This document shows, one piece after another, positions 13,501-27,100 of a stretch of DNA of 64,000 nt. The stretch lies in assembly GCA_025201345.1 (NCBI GenBank), contig JAIXMG010000006.1:1240001-1304000 (forward strand). Reading direction: 5' to 3'. Both the position numbers and the translations under genes were made by a program. Each line of letters starts with the position of its first letter. Position 1 is the stretch's first letter. The notes beneath the pieces were generated by a model. It did no database searches. It had not been told where the DNA came from and saw only the letters and a program-made list of their open reading frames with translations. This DNA comes from Thamnidium elegans (taxonomy: Eukaryota > Mucoromycota > Mucoromycetes > Mucorales > Mucoraceae).

Positions 13501-13647
13501 GCACTTGCTTCTGATGAAGAAGAATTCCAAACTTGGACAAAGATTTTAAATGCTACAATTGACAGTGCAAATAAGATTGAAAAGGTACCTGAAAAGGTAA
13601 AAGCCATGTTGAACGATGAAAAGACTGTATTATTAGAATTAAAATAG
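7509..13647 (+). CDS. URB1: Nucleolar pre-ribosomal-associated protein 1 (Urb1/Npa1)
   Basis: Twelve exons: 7509-7605, 7679-7824, 7909-8157, 8221-8287, 8348-8481, 8550-8953, 9023-9762, 9826-10789, 10851-11259, 11316-13076, 13149-13352 and 13414-13647. They give 1802 residues with all phases consistent. The product is an all-helical repeat scaffold of early large-subunit assembly in the nucleolus, known from yeast as part of the Npa1 complex. The N-terminal domain shows the family signature around residue 370 ([20 protein letters not shown], then QLPVP). The C-terminal third, with [14 protein letters not shown] and [15 protein letters not shown] followed by FSRQSIFD, matches the NopRA1-like end of Urb1. 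An upstream ATG at 7447 can be joined in frame through a 44-base GTAGTC...CTAG intron, so the start is not settled. Length is normal for the family. It is followed by a 1.7-kb spacer. Confidence 0.9.
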
Positions 13648-15264
13648 ATGAATTTTTTTTTGGTAAATGAAAAATAAAAATGTGTATAATATATTTGTAT
13701 AAATATGAATGAATAAATATGAGTGAATAAATACGAGTGAATAAATATGAGGATAGAATGTGCTCGTCAATACTAATGTTATGAATCATTATATAGAACA
13801 CATCCAAGGTGAAAAAAAAGGGATTGCAAAAATGGCACAGCTTGTTTGAAACAAGTTGAATTGATCGGACCACGAATAAAAAGCGACTCTCGACGCACCT
13901 TTCTCTTTTTCTTTTTTACTATGTATACCAGTAGGTATTTTCATCATTTAAACGAGCTTATATCTTATATTTTTTTAGCTTTTTCGTTTTCTTTATGCTC
14001 ATATAAACGGATAAGGTGCAAAGCAATCCCCATACATAAGAGCACTTCGACCGGACTGTGATACTGTATAGATATTGGGCTCCTTTTTTGTTTATTTGTT
14101 TAATACTTTAAAAAGGTACGCGAAAAAATAATACGCTAAACTTTCTTTTTTACGCGTGTAAATAGAACCTGCACCAAAGTCTAAACAAGTGATGCTTTTT
14201 TAGTTGTGCGTGAACTGTTAAAAGACGCGAATTGGACCTTGCACAGGAATCGGAGTTTCCCTTATTGACTTGAGATTCACATTATTCTAAAGAGAGAAGG
14301 ATTTCGTTTCATGCAATTAATATATTTTTAGGGCTTGCTAGAATTGATTATCGCTTATATGCGTGTCGTAGTTGCTAATCACCAAAATTAATAGGAATAA
14401 ATGTGTGTAGACGAAGCAAAAGCCTTTACCAGAGAACCTAATTTAAGCACTTTTTTTTCAATTTAGGTTTGAGACAGAGATATTAATGCGGCTATCAACA
14501 TACTAATTGTATTGCCTGATTATATAGGATTAGGATATAATCTGCGTTCAAGGTCAGCCACGTTAAGTAAGGCGCTATAATGCCCTTGAAACCATAATGC
14601 ATGTTACACAATTTAATCTAAATAGTCCAAATGTTTTTTTTTCTGGTTGTAAATAATTAAAAAGACGATTTTTTTTTAGCGTTACATATATGTATATGTA
14701 TATAATATGATGATTATAAGGAAATAATATGTTATCATTTATTGGGTTTTCTTTAAAATGTAAAATGTCAATAAGAAATATAATCCGATCCATATCACCT
14801 ATCATAGAGTAGGATAAATGCATACACACACACACACACATATCTACATATATATATATATAAACATCTACCATTCCCTTTTTACTGCCAAGTCTTTTTT
14901 TTATTTTAGAATAAATAACTTTTTTTTCTCAAACTGTACTTTACACTGTTGTTTGTCATTAAGATATTCACTTAATACGACTTTTTGCAAATGAAATGAA
15001 ACGTAAATTAGATTAAAAATATGCAAACTTAAAAATCTCTCGACCTGAGTACGAATACATAATGCATTATACACCGTTATTTACTTTTTTTTTGTTTAAG
15101 GCCGTGAAATAATAATTCTTTAGATTACAATAATGGACTGCAATATGCACTATAAGCCACTTTTGCATCGTTTGTAAATGAAAATCTACTCACGTGGAGC
15201 AAAAAAGATATAAAAAACATGGCTTATTTTAAAATCCCGATTTTCTTTTAGCTGCCCTGGGGCC

Positions 15265-15298
<34 letters not shown>

Positions 15299-15341
15299 AA
15301 TATCAATTATTCTTCTTTGAACTCTAAACAATCTCTTCATC
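13648..15341. other. Spacer with tandem repeat, microsatellites and long promoter T tract
   Basis: At about 13705-13752 a 14-base unit (GAATAAATATGAGT, with variants) is repeated about three times just downstream of URB1. A (CA)n run followed by a (TA)n run lies at about 14821-14862. A T31 run at 15267-15297 sits 44 bases upstream of the zinc-finger ATG and is probably part of its promoter. The short ORFs here have no domain features. Confidence 0.55.
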
Positions 15342-16091
15342 ATGTCATCTTTACTTACATTCCAACTTCGTCAACAACAACAAAAATCAGGAGAAAGTCA
15401 AAGTGGACTTCCTTCACCCCCTAATTCGTTTTGTGGGGATGAATCATCTCAAAGCAACAATATTGTAGTGGAAAGAAGAAATTCACTTCAGACAGTATTT
15501 AATGATATGACCATTAAAGATTATTCGACTTCTCTGCCAGAGAATTATACGATTGATCATTCTACTATAAAAAGAAATACACCTATTGCTATAGCAACAG
15601 CCACAGCAGCGGCAACAGGAGGCTTAACGATTCGTAATCGTAGGCAATCTGAGGCAAATATAATAGGAGGCAGAAGAAAGAGTCGTGGGCTTTCTGAATC
15701 TTTTAATGGTCAGTACCGGTGTAACGATTGCGGGAAATCTTACAAACATCCCAATTGTTTACAAAAACACCGATGGGAACACTCTGAAGAATGGGAAGTT
15801 ACTAAAAAGTTATCATTGACTAAACATCAACAGGTTCAGATGCTTGAGGCTGCTGCTATTTTGGTTGGTATGGATCGTAGAATAGAAGAAAATTTTGTGG
15901 TTGAAAACCATCATTTTGATGAAAATGAGGAAAGTAGTAAAAGCATAATAGAAATTAAAATTGAACAGGATCATAGGCTTGATGAACATATTGACGAAGA
16001 AGAAAATGAATCAATTATAATTGATGACGATGACTTGGATAGACTGTCTACTATGTCTGATTCCTCTAGTATTTTTATGGAAGACCTTTGA
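15342..16091 (+). CDS. C2H2 zinc-finger protein, probable transcription factor
   Basis: Single exon, 249 residues. It has one well-formed C2H2 finger at residues 127-147 (C-x2-C-x12-H-x3-H: YRCNDCGKSYKHPNCLQKH, then RWEH), directly followed by a helical extension (LTKHQQVQMLEAAAILVGM) that I associate with a fungal single-finger family. The N-terminus is Gln/Ser-rich with an SP-rich stretch (SGLPSPPNS) and a basic patch before the finger (RNRRQSEAN, GGRRKSRGLSES) that could be a nuclear localisation signal and kinase site. The C-terminus is strongly acidic (residues about 185-249), a possible activation domain. A single finger normally gives weak specificity, so DNA binding is inferred. A T31 run precedes the ATG and a T40 run (16161-16200) follows the stop. 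Confidence 0.8.
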   Translation: MSSLLTFQLRQQQQKSGESQSGLPSPPNSFCGDESSQSNNIVVERRNSLQTVFNDMTIKDYSTSLPENYTIDHSTIKRNTPIAIATATAAATGGLTIRNRRQSEANIIGGRRKSRGLSESFNGQYRCNDCGKSYKHPNCLQKHRWEHSEEWEVTKKLSLTKHQQVQMLEAAAILVGMDRRIEENFVVENHHFDENEESSKSIIEIKIEQDHRLDEHIDEEENESIIIDDDDLDRLSTMSDSSSIFMEDL

Positions 16092-16158
16092 TAAATAACA
16101 ATAATAATAATGATATAATACGCACAGACCCATACAACACAACTATACACACATTTAC

Positions 16159-16200
<42 letters not shown>

Positions 16201-16850
16201 CTGTTACTAATATATTTTATCTTACTTTTATTACTTACCATTTATTGTTTCTTTTTTGTACATATTTTTCAATAAATCTTTTTTTAATTCATCTTACTAC
16301 TGGAATTACCAAGTGTATTATAATTTAAGTTCATTTCATTGGTTGTAGTTGGACGCTTCTTGTTCATGCAACGTGACTTGCCGTTGAAGCTAAATCTTTT
16401 GGTAGCGTTCTCAAGTATTTCGTTTTATACTAAATCCCTAGTTACCTGATAATTTTCATTCTTTGACTCTACAAAAAAGAAAAAAAAAAGACACGCACAC
16501 AATAACAACCCTTTTAGACCCTTTTAGACAAGTCAGAAAAAAAAACAGATAAAAAAGATCGGCATACGGTTTGTTATTTGATGCATGGAGTAACTACCAA
16601 CTTTAAAAAATCGAATGATATGTTCTAATACATAACTATTTTCCTGTAAACTTTGTCCTGAATGTAAATAACGACTGTTCAGTTTTTTTGTTTTGTTTTG
16701 TTTAAAAGTTTAAATTTCGTCTGAAACTCAGTTAAAGTGTAGTTCTACTTTAAGAAAAAAAATATCAATTGCACACACATAAAGACTAATAGAGTTATTC
16801 TATCTAGAACTTATCCTCTTCTTTCTTTTCTTCTTGTAACTATCAAAAGA

Positions 16851-16886
<36 letters not shown>

Positions 16887-16991
16887 TACGTCATCTTTAT
16901 TTTATCGATTTAAAGCGCCTTTTACTGATTTTCGCCTCCAGAAATAAAGAAAGGTGCGTATTCAGCTCAAATTTTCGTGTTGTCTTTTTTC

Positions 16992-17023
<32 letters not shown>

Positions 17024-17048
17024 GTTGCACGCATAAAAAAAAAAGAAC
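16092..17048. other. Spacer, 3' end of the zinc-finger gene and UBR1 promoter
   Basis: No gene seen. It contains a T40 run at 16161-16200, an A run at about 16855-16884 and a T run at about 17001-17023 followed by an A stretch directly before the UBR1 ATG. Short ORFs on the minus strand around 16897-17188 are Lys/Phe-rich products of these tracts. Confidence 0.5.
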
Positions 17049-19995
17049 ATGACATTGGAGAGTTCTTCTTCAAAAATGATGAATGACAAAAAACAAGGCT
17101 TCTCAGCATCTCTAAACTTATCTGATTTTTTATGGCAGTCTCCCCTTTTATTTAACTGCAACTTTGATGAGGTCGCAAAGCAAGCCATCTTGTCACGGTG
17201 TTATGAGAGTTTATGGATGAACAATCAAAGTTTAATGAATAAGCATTTTTTCACTTCTAAGCAAGATTTAGAAGAATCGCTTGATCATCAATCTCACTGT
17301 CATGATGGCAAAGAACAAAATATTATTACTGATTCAAGTTTATGGCACACCAATGGTATTTTACCAAATCAAGATCTATCCAGTCAAAAAGGCAGACAAT
17401 GTGGTCACGTATTTCGTAAAGGTGAACCTGTATATAGATGCAGGTAAATATTTTTTAAAAAAAAAAGTAATTATTATTTTCTTATTATTTTAAAAAATTG
17501 GGTGTAAAATAGAAATTGTGGATTAGATGATACCTGTGTGTTTTGTTCAAAATGCTTTCATGCGACAAACCATGACGGTCATGATATCCTATTTTCTGTT
17601 AGCCCAGGATCTGGAGGATGTTGTGATTGTGGAGATCCAGAGGCATGGAAAGTTCCTTTACAATGTAAAATTCATACCAGCGATAAAGCAAATAACTATA
17701 ACGATGAAATAGGTTCTGAAAGAGCTACTATTGAACCTGAATTAGTAAACGCCATTAGATCAACAATTACTTCTGTTCTCAACTTTTTATTGGATACATT
17801 TGCTTTAGCTCCCGATGAAGTCGCTCTAAACTCATCTACTGAAGATCTAGTAAGAGAGAATCAAGAACAACGCAACATCCTCAGTAAATTAGGTGTACCT
17901 TCTCAATTACCTAATGATGAAGCGGATACTAATATGGAAAACATCGATACTACCATTGAAGAAGATGTAGATATGGATAAAGAAAATAGTAATAATAATA
18001 ATAAAACTAATTCGAAAGAAGATGGTGAATTATACGCTTGTATTGCTTGGAACGATGAAGCTCATGCTTTTTCTCATGTATTAGAGTCGATTATGACTGC
18101 TACAGGCTGGGATTGGGATAAGGCAAAACAAATTGTTGATGTGATTCATGTTCACGGCAGAGAAATTATTGCTGTATCAAAAGATATCGCTGAACTTCGA
18201 AAGATTGCTGCTCCATTATCTGCTATCAATTTAGGTGTTACAATTAGACCAGCAAAAGAAACTTTTAGAGAACAAGTATGTGGTTTATTAGTCGATTGGC
18301 TTAATGAATTAGTAAACGGTAGAAAGCGTTTCTTTGAATCCATCCCAAATGGTGATGCTGTGATACGTAACATTTTATGTGAAGAATTATGCGCAGAATG
18401 GGAACTTCGGTTACCTCTTGCTATTTTAACAACTGGATTAAGAACAAACAGTAATATAAATGGAGATGAAGATGATGAAGATAATATGAAGGATGATATG
18501 GCAATGACGACGTCAGTTATTACTGAAGATGTTGAAATGTTTGAACCAGATGCTGATACCAATATTAGCAGTAAACCTGGAAGCCCTGAATCCTTTGCTT
18601 CTAGTCCAATTATTTTCCGTAATCAGTGTGATATTGCTAGTATTGATTGGGATCCCGCTGCAATGGTCAGAGAATATCAACATTTAAGAAGTGCAGAAGT
18701 TTCATTTGGTGAATGTTTAACAACAAACGGTAAAAGCTCATCTGCCCAAGGTAAAAAGCCTGCTTTGGACAATAAAGAGACGGTCTATTCTGCTATGGGC
18801 ATGCAAAAAGAATTTGAAGAGAAATTACGCTTGGATTATTTTATGTTGTATGATCTCAAACTTTGGAAAGAAGTCCGTATTTCGTTACGCGAACTATATA
18901 TATCCACGCTTGCTTCCAATTCTCACTTTAAAAAGATTTTGGGTAAACGTCTTGCTAGAAATTATGCTCGTTTAGCTGAATCCTTTTTACTTCGTGATCG
19001 TGAACCCGAGAATTCCATCATTCTGTTTTCTGTTCAGTTATTGACTGTTCCTACCGTTTCTGATTTGCTTGTTCATAATTATTATTTCTTTGGTATCATC
19101 TGTTCTACTTTGACTGCCTTCTTCTTGACTGATCGTTTATACCTTCTGTTACCCTCTGACCGTTCGAAGTATCCTTCTCGTATTAACTGTGAATCCCGTG
19201 CCTTCAGAACGCGTCGTTATTTTAACGCCTTTCATGATTTGCGTTACATTATGAATGTAGATATGATTAAAAGTGTGATTGCGCAAGATCCTTTATTCCT
19301 TCGTCAGTATTTAGATTTGATCAGTCTTTTCCAAGGCATGAATGCACAAGTATGTCAAAAGGATACGCATGTTGAATACGAATCCGAAATCTGGGTAAAC
19401 GCTTTTAACGTGACTCTTCAAATTGCCAAATGCTGTCGTCAATTCTCTGACTGTTTCTCCATGTTACCCAATTCGACTAATGAAGATAAAATCAACGCAG
19501 CCATTACAGTTGTAAGAGCTATTTCTCGAGTGCTTAAAAAGATTACGGATTGGGGCAAGCTGGACGAAGAAGAAGAAGAGGCGGAAAAGGCTAAGCGTGC
19601 TACTGCTGTTGCTGGCACCGCTCCACCTCAAAAGATCTATGGCGCTGCTTCTCAAGTATTTCACACTATTACTTTACGTTACACTGAACCATTTGAAGTC
19701 ATCAAATATAATGTTGCTACACAGCCTGTTTCTTTCCATCATCCTTTACATTGGTTATTATCCGGTTTACTGGAATATGCTCACTTGCTAAATGATGATG
19801 TGTTACGTGAGGCTGGATGGGAAGGTGGTTTTAAGAAAATGATTGTCATGTTCCATGAAACCAATAATACATCGCCTGCTGTATTGTTACCTATTCTAGA
19901 CTACCCTGTTCGTACCATCGTATTCTCTTCTCAAATTAGAGCTGGTGTTTGGGTCCGTAATGGTTACGGTATCAGAAATCAGGTACATATTTCTC

Positions 19996-20026
<31 letters not shown>

Positions 20027-23000
20027 GTTACATTGACATGCGAATTTATTTTTCTTTTTGCAGGCACACCATTATCGCGACATTTCTTTACGTGAAAACA
20101 CATATGATGCCGATGTATTCTTATTACAGTTAGGATTTGTCACCATTCAACCCAACCAATTCTTGGCCACACTTTTAGATAGATTTGATTTAGTATCGTG
20201 GTTCTTGGGTAAGAATGGACACGACTACTACGACGCGTCTCAAACAGTATTTATGGTTGAAGAAATTTTAAACTTGTTGATTGTTATTGCTTGTGAAAGA
20301 GCCAATATATCTGGTATGTCTATCCAGGACAAGATTCGTCGCGAAATCATTCACAATTTATGTCTTGGATCTTCTGCGTATTCTGAATTAACCAAGCGTA
20401 TCCCTGAACGTATCACCGAACATCCTGAATTCGATCGTATACTTTCTGAAGTCGCTAAATTTAAATCTCCTGATGGTGTCAATGACCATGGGTTATACGA
20501 ACTTAAAGATGAATACTTTGCTAATGTAGATACTTATTTTTGGCATTTCAGTCGTAACAACCGTGAAGAAGCCGAAACTATCTTGAAAGCAAGATGGAAG
20601 AAGGCCAATCTCTCTAGTAAAGAAGAGGACTTTTTCATCTTACCAAAGTATACAAAGATTGCTCCTGGTCCTTTCCAATACCTTGGCGACTTTTTGCAGT
20701 CGACTGTGTTTGTACAGATGTTGGCGTATGCTATGTGGAACGTACGTACTGGTGATAACCACAAGAGTGATACTATCTTGGATCAGACTTTGTATCTGGT
20801 TTTATTGGCGCTTACCGATGATAACAATAGTATCTCCAATCAAGATGGTGGTGGTGGCTTCTTAAAATATGTTTGTGATAAGTACTTTAAGGTTGAATTA
20901 ACTAATCCTGTTGAACAAAAATCAGAAACTAAACAAACTCGGGATATGTCCTTATTCGATATTATGGTCACACTTTACGCTGAAGAAGAGTACAATGAAG
21001 TCTCTAGTCGTTTCAACTGGATCTTTGATCAATTGGAATCAAAGGGACCTGCTAAAACTCGTGAGATCGTTCAAGATTGGAAAGAAAAGCGAGCCGACCA
21101 AATCCGTCAAGACGCTATCGAACATGAGAACAATGGTGGTGTCACCGAGTTATCCGAATTAGAAAAGAAAAAGTTGGCTGCCAAGGAAAGACAAAAGAGA
21201 ATTATGGCTCAATTTGTTCAAGCTCAATCTCAATTTATGGAAAATAATGAAGATCTCTATGATGATGATGAAGATGAAGCGTTTGCTGATGCCTCTGAAA
21301 ACTTTAGTGGTGAAAATGAAGAAGGTGCAAATCCTGAAAACTTGCATCAGTTCTGTGCTTATCCTACTGGTACTTGTATTGTCTGTCAAGAAGATGTGAA
21401 TGACCGCTCTTTACCGTATGGTCTTTTAGGTCTTATTCAAACTTCTAATATTATGCGCGAGGCTCCTATGAATGACTCCTCTCTCTTTAACGAAATATAT
21501 TCCATGGGGTCTAATCTTGATGTAGACTGGCCTGACCGCCAGTGTCTCGCTGATGATTCGGATAATGTATCTGGTTTTCCTGCTCAAATGCATAAAACGG
21601 GTCTCTACGCTTCTTCATGTGGTCACTTGATGCACATCAAATGTTTCGAAGTATACTGCACTTCCATTGACTCCAGACACTCTGCACAATTGACTCGTAA
21701 TCACCCTGAAAACAGATCTCGAAGAGAATTCATGTGTCCACTCTGTAAATCATTAGGCAATATCTTATTACCCGTCTTTTGGAAGGGTAAAAAAGAAAAT
21801 TTTCCTGGTGTCATTGCTAAAGCCCAAGATTCTGATTTCGCAAACTTTTACAAGACCGATATGAATCAAATTGTACATAAATTGAAACAAAAGATTATCG
21901 CGGCCTCGCGTGCTGCTCAAAACAAGAGAAGTTCAACGTCTACTACAAGCCATATGAAGGATGTATTGACGCATCTGTTACCTAGTTCACCATTAGGTGC
22001 CGCTAATACCAACCCTATTGCTACTACAACGAATCCTACTGTACGTGACTGGGCACCTATCAATTTCCCTACTCGATTACCGCTTCCTACTCCTTTGGAG
22101 AACTTGAACAATACCGGGTTAGATCCAGTACAACCCATTCCTGCTTTACAAGACACTATCGCTGCTGGTACAAATGCAACTGATATGATGAATGTCAACA
22201 GCGAAGAGGATACTGCAGAAGGAACTGCCGAGGCCTTATTACAAAGTGCAATTAGTTCTGGTTCGCTTCCTTCCCCTGATGGAAAATTAGGTCCCTTTGA
22301 AAATGAAACATTGCACAGCACAGCTATGGTCAGCGCACCCTTCATTAGAAAATCATACAGTCGTCTTTTGGACGTACTTGGTATTATTTATCAAGAGATT
22401 TGTACAGATGATAATGAACGTGAAATGTCTACCTCTGCTAAAAATGTCGATATGCTTTGGGGTATTATGGGCTATACAGTTGCTGGTGTTGAGATTGCAA
22501 CTCGTGGTGCTACGCGTGCTGTTGCTAAAGAACATGTTATTACAAACACGCTCTTTGATCAAATACCCCCTCAAACACAAATGTTGCTTCGTATCTTGAG
22601 TGATACAGTAATGGCTTATACCACCATGATGTGTTCTAATTCGGAAACCAAAAGTGTCGCTGCTAATGTTACCATGGCTCGTGTTAGTATGTTTTCATTG
22701 GGCCGTATTCGACAAATGTTTGAAATCAATGTAGACGAAATGGCTAACCTTTCTGCTGGTGGAACTGAAAAAATTGTATTGTATGATAATGCACCCATTT
22801 TAGAGGACGATCCATTTATGATCTTGACCGAACTTTCGCTTCATATGATTCCTTTAACTAAGGCAGATATATTCCCTTTTGTCCGTACGTTATTTTTAGC
22901 CGAACTTTCAAAGACGGCTGTTGGCTTACTTCAAGATAGATTATCTCGTGACTCTACCTCTCAACATCAAACTGCTGCTAGTGAACCATCTCAAGATATC

Positions 23001-23999
23001 TCTGCCGCCAAGGCATTTGCTTACTCTCTTATGAACAAGTTACAATTTACAGCAGATGAAGCACAAACCGCATTTGAAAAGTTTGGTAGTGGTGCTTCGT
23101 TCTGTGCTTTACTTAAATTCTTTGTTCTGCCATTCTTGCGACGTACTTTAATCTTGATGATTGTACGATTTGGTTTGATTATTCCTCAAGCTACTGAAGT
23201 TGAAAGTGCAGAATCTGAACTGGATCGTTTGTTGAGCGTTTTACACTTACAAAACTTTGCTGATTTCTTACAGCCTACTGCCATGACCGATTCTTTATTA
23301 CATCATTGGTGCTTGCAGCATTTAAGAGAATCCGAACGTCGTGTTCAGATTCAAGAAGGACAAGTATCAAACTTCACTACACAACGTCTAGTCACGATTT
23401 CTTTAGATTTGCCTACTCCCATTTACTTGGTTGCTTTACCAAAAAGATTAGATCGTTTGTTTGATGAAAGTATGCGTCGGGTGTGCCAAAAGTGTGGCAC
23501 GGTGCCTAGCGACCCTGCATTATGTCTGTTCTGCGGTACGTTTGTGTGTGCACAGAGTTTTTGTTGTGCTGAAGACGAAGAAGGAGAGTGTAATCTTCAT
23601 ACATTAGAGTAAGTGTTCTTATATATTTAATCGATAACAACAACAGAATGTAACATATTCTATTAGATGTGGTGGTGAAATCGGTATATTTTTGTCTGTC
23701 AAAAGATGTGTTTTAATATTGTTACATAATGGTAATGGATGGTTTTACAATGCGCCTTATTTAGATCCCCATGGTGAGGTGGATCAAGGGCTTAGGTAAG
23801 TCATTATATAATCAACATCTTAAAAAAACAAATCTAATTTTTTTTTATATATCGTTATTGTAGACATGGTAGGCCTCAATACTTGAATTTAAAACGATAT
23901 TCGGAAATACGTAAATTATGGTTACAACACAATATTCCCATCTATGTTGCTCGACAGATCGAAGCCAACTATGATATTGGTGGATGGACTACACTGTAG
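17049..23999 (+). CDS. UBR1: N-degron pathway E3 ubiquitin ligase (N-recognin) Ubr1
   Basis: Five exons (17049-17443, 17513-19982, 20064-23608, 23667-23795, 23864-23999) give 2224 residues, close to the usual length. Domains in order: the UBR-box zinc finger at about 115-190 (QCGHVFRKGEPVYRC, then CVFCSKCFHATNHDGHD and GGCCDCGDPEAW), which binds basic N-terminal residues; a ClpS-like domain at about 303-380 (ACIAWNDEAHAFSHV), which binds bulky hydrophobic N-termini; long helical repeats; a coiled basic stretch; a RING-type finger from about residue 1392 (CIVCQED ... CGHLMHIKCF ... CPLC); and the C-terminal UBLC cap with CQKCG...CLFCG and a terminal YDIGGWTTL. Conserved zinc ligands look intact, so it should be active. 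Acidic linkers at about 240-300 and 440-490 are normal. It ends 138 bases before the convergent CHO2 stop. Confidence 0.95.
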
Positions 24000-24137
24000 A
24001 TTGAAATTTTTAATAACAATAAAAAAATAATTGCTTTTTTTTTATATATATATTTAAAAAAGACAAAAAGAGGGAGAAATAGACTATTTACGAAATGAAA
24101 GACAAAAGGATAACTACAGTTTTTTTTTAAAAAAAAA

Positions 24138-27100
24138 TTACATGGCTTCAGTTGAAACTTTAGCCATAAGAGGGGTGGCACAAGTATTTGAAGCTAAATG
24201 TAATGAAGCAGAAGACAATCTACGAGAAGAATCAGACGAAAAAGGAGATAATGCTTCTCTAGCATGAATAATTCTATTCGCCAGTCTAGATACAGATTTA
24301 TCAGTAGAGACAACCTCCCAAGCAAATTCAACGTTGTAAGCAAGCTTAATACAGTGGACTAAATTTCTGGATTCAATTTCACCCATACCAACATACTCTT
24401 CCTGTGCAGTAGATGGCATAAGGTCTGGGTTATTTGCTAATGTACTTTGAACAAACTTTAAGATGGTTTTTTGAGTGGTTTCAGTGTTGATAACAGAGGG
24501 TGCAGTAGGCGCCTTGATTTCAAATGCGGTAGAGTGGGCCATAACATTATGTTTGTTATCGTGTTGATATCGGAATTCGTATTTACCGGCTTTCCAGGGT
24601 AACTTGGATCCACCAAATACAACAGAACCTTCAGTAAGAGTAGCGGTTTCAGGAGGGAAGATAACATCGTCTGTCTCTGGGTTAATAGAAGCGTTAACCC
24701 ATTGCCATAATCCACGAGAACTAATATTGGTAATATGCCTGCTCTTATTAGCTGCTACTTCAAAGATTCCAATCCAATCTTCCGCACCGTGATACTCGGG
24801 TGCCTTCCATTCAACTCGAATCTCTTGACCCATTTCAAATACGTTTTCTTTAATCTTGAGAGAATACAAGGATAAATCGAACATTTCAATGTCGTTTGCA
24901 ATTAATGGAATAACACGAGATCGAGAAGTTTCAAGTAATTGTTTGGTCTCTGAAAGTACTTCTTGTAAGCGAGGACGGGCTAATAATAATAATAACGCAT
25001 TTTAGCTGCAAGTATTTTAAAACAAATAATGATTTTTCCTTTTACCTGCATCCATCATGTTACCTACTGTATCCTTTGTTTCCTCGACTGCTTTTTCTAC
25101 CTTTTCAACAGCTTCTTTAACAATACGTTCAACAGTTTTAGTGCTATCGTTATTTTCGCGAATTAATTTGGCAATTTCTTGTTGAAGTTTAGGGGGGATG
25201 TTTTTGGGGATGGAAATGGCGGCGGATTTTAAGGTCTTTGTTAAACCTGCTTCCTTACGAATTTGATCACCGTACAACTTGCGCATATGAGGACTATATA
25301 AGGATGTAAGTTAAATGCTTTTTTTTTTTTAAGAAAAAAATGAGAGGTAATTATTATTTTTTACCTTTCGACGTAATGAAGGAACAAAAAGTTAAGTGCT
25401 TGAGAAAAGACAGCTAAAGCAAAGATGGTACCATTATTAGCAATCAATGTCATACCCCAAAAAGCGGCGTGGCCCATAATCTTTTCAGGGTTATTTAAGA
25501 ATCTGTAAAACACAAATATTTATATAAGTTATAATACAAAAAAAAAAACTTTTCTAGGGTTCTACCTGTAGATTCCAGTATATAATAATTCAGAAGGGTG
25601 TTCATCCATAAAGAAATCCCCATAGAACCTACATTTAAAAAAAGCATAAATAAAAACTGTACACAATAGTTTTGTTTCATTTTTTTTTTTTTTTTTTACC
25701 ATCCAAAGTCACCAATTACTTCATGAATAGATGCAGAAGTCCAAACGTGAAGAGAAATAAATGTTAAACCAAGAATATGACGAAGCAGAGTGGTTCCGTA
25801 TGCCCAATTATCAGGTAAAGTATAAGTTTTCCAACAAGCAATGAAGAATGTAACATAAGTCATACAAAGTGTAAGGTTATATATACTACAAGGTGTTAAT
25901 ACACAAAGAAAATAAATAAATCGGGAACTCTTCGTTATTTTACCTCTTCCAATTTTGGAAAGCTTCTTGTACACCACCACCCCATTTAATAAAATGACGA
26001 GTGAAAAATTTAGTATTTGATTGAGCACGAAGAATAGCACCATTTCCTAATGAATGAATAGCACGCCAAAAGAACGTTTGCACGATAGCAATTGAAACAC
26101 CAGTCTTTCCTTGAACCAAAAGAGGTGTAATAATGGCGTAAATCATAATCATAGCGGCTACAAGGTCAGTTGATCTAAAGAGATCAAAGTTTTTGAACAC
26201 GATCAAATCACGACGGAAATAATTAGAGTAATGATCGAATGTAGCTGTTTCGTCTATAGTATCGCTATCTTCTGTTGAGGCTGTAACGGGTTGACGCTTA
26301 ATAGTTGCGGGAGGGTTATAAATTTTATCGATGTCTATAATAAGAGTTGAGTATTATTGTTATTATGCAGTAAAATAATAATAATAATAACTTACGAGGT
26401 GTTTCAACCAAAATAAGGAATGCGAATTGAAGAGCATGAGCGGCAATACTGGCTATTAATACTGTATAACTAGCACACATAAGAGAGATACCATAGTAAC
26501 CAAAGTAACCAATAGAATACATTGGGTGAGGTGCCATTTCAAAAACGCCATCGAAAGTAAGGGATTGTTCGATTAAGAAGAAGAAATCGCCCCAGTCTAT
26601 ATAATTAAAAATTGTTATTATAAAAGGGATGAAGTTACACTAAAAATGAACTTACACCAAGCAAAATCTTTCACTACTCTTTGTGCATCAATCTTGACCC
26701 AAATATTGAATGCTACTAAAAACAAACCGCCACACCATCTTAACGTATCTCCTAAAAATATGGACGATTGAGGAGATGTGTTGAACCAAGAAAGAGCAAA
26801 GCAAATATACGTAGTAAAGTCATTCATTAAAATGAGATCTACTAATTGTCTGTACAACATCCAAGTGTTATATTCAATCGGAGCGGTCTTTTTTTTTTTT
26901 TTTTTTTTAAAAAAAAAAGAATTAGTCTACTTTTTTTATTTTTTTACACAATAACTAGCATACTTACAGCAAAATCGTAATCATCGCCCATTTTAATGCT
27001 TAATTGATGTTGAAGCCAATGATAAGCAGTAGGGTTAGCTTTACGATCGAAAATTTGATACTTTTTAGCTAAACGAACTAAGCCTCGACTGTCACTTTGA

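Noticed and set aside
22353..22580. Minus-strand ORFs inside UBR1 (also at 21917-22345 and 18152-18562)
   Set aside because: They lie fully within a well-supported UBR1 exon, without domains or their own promoters.
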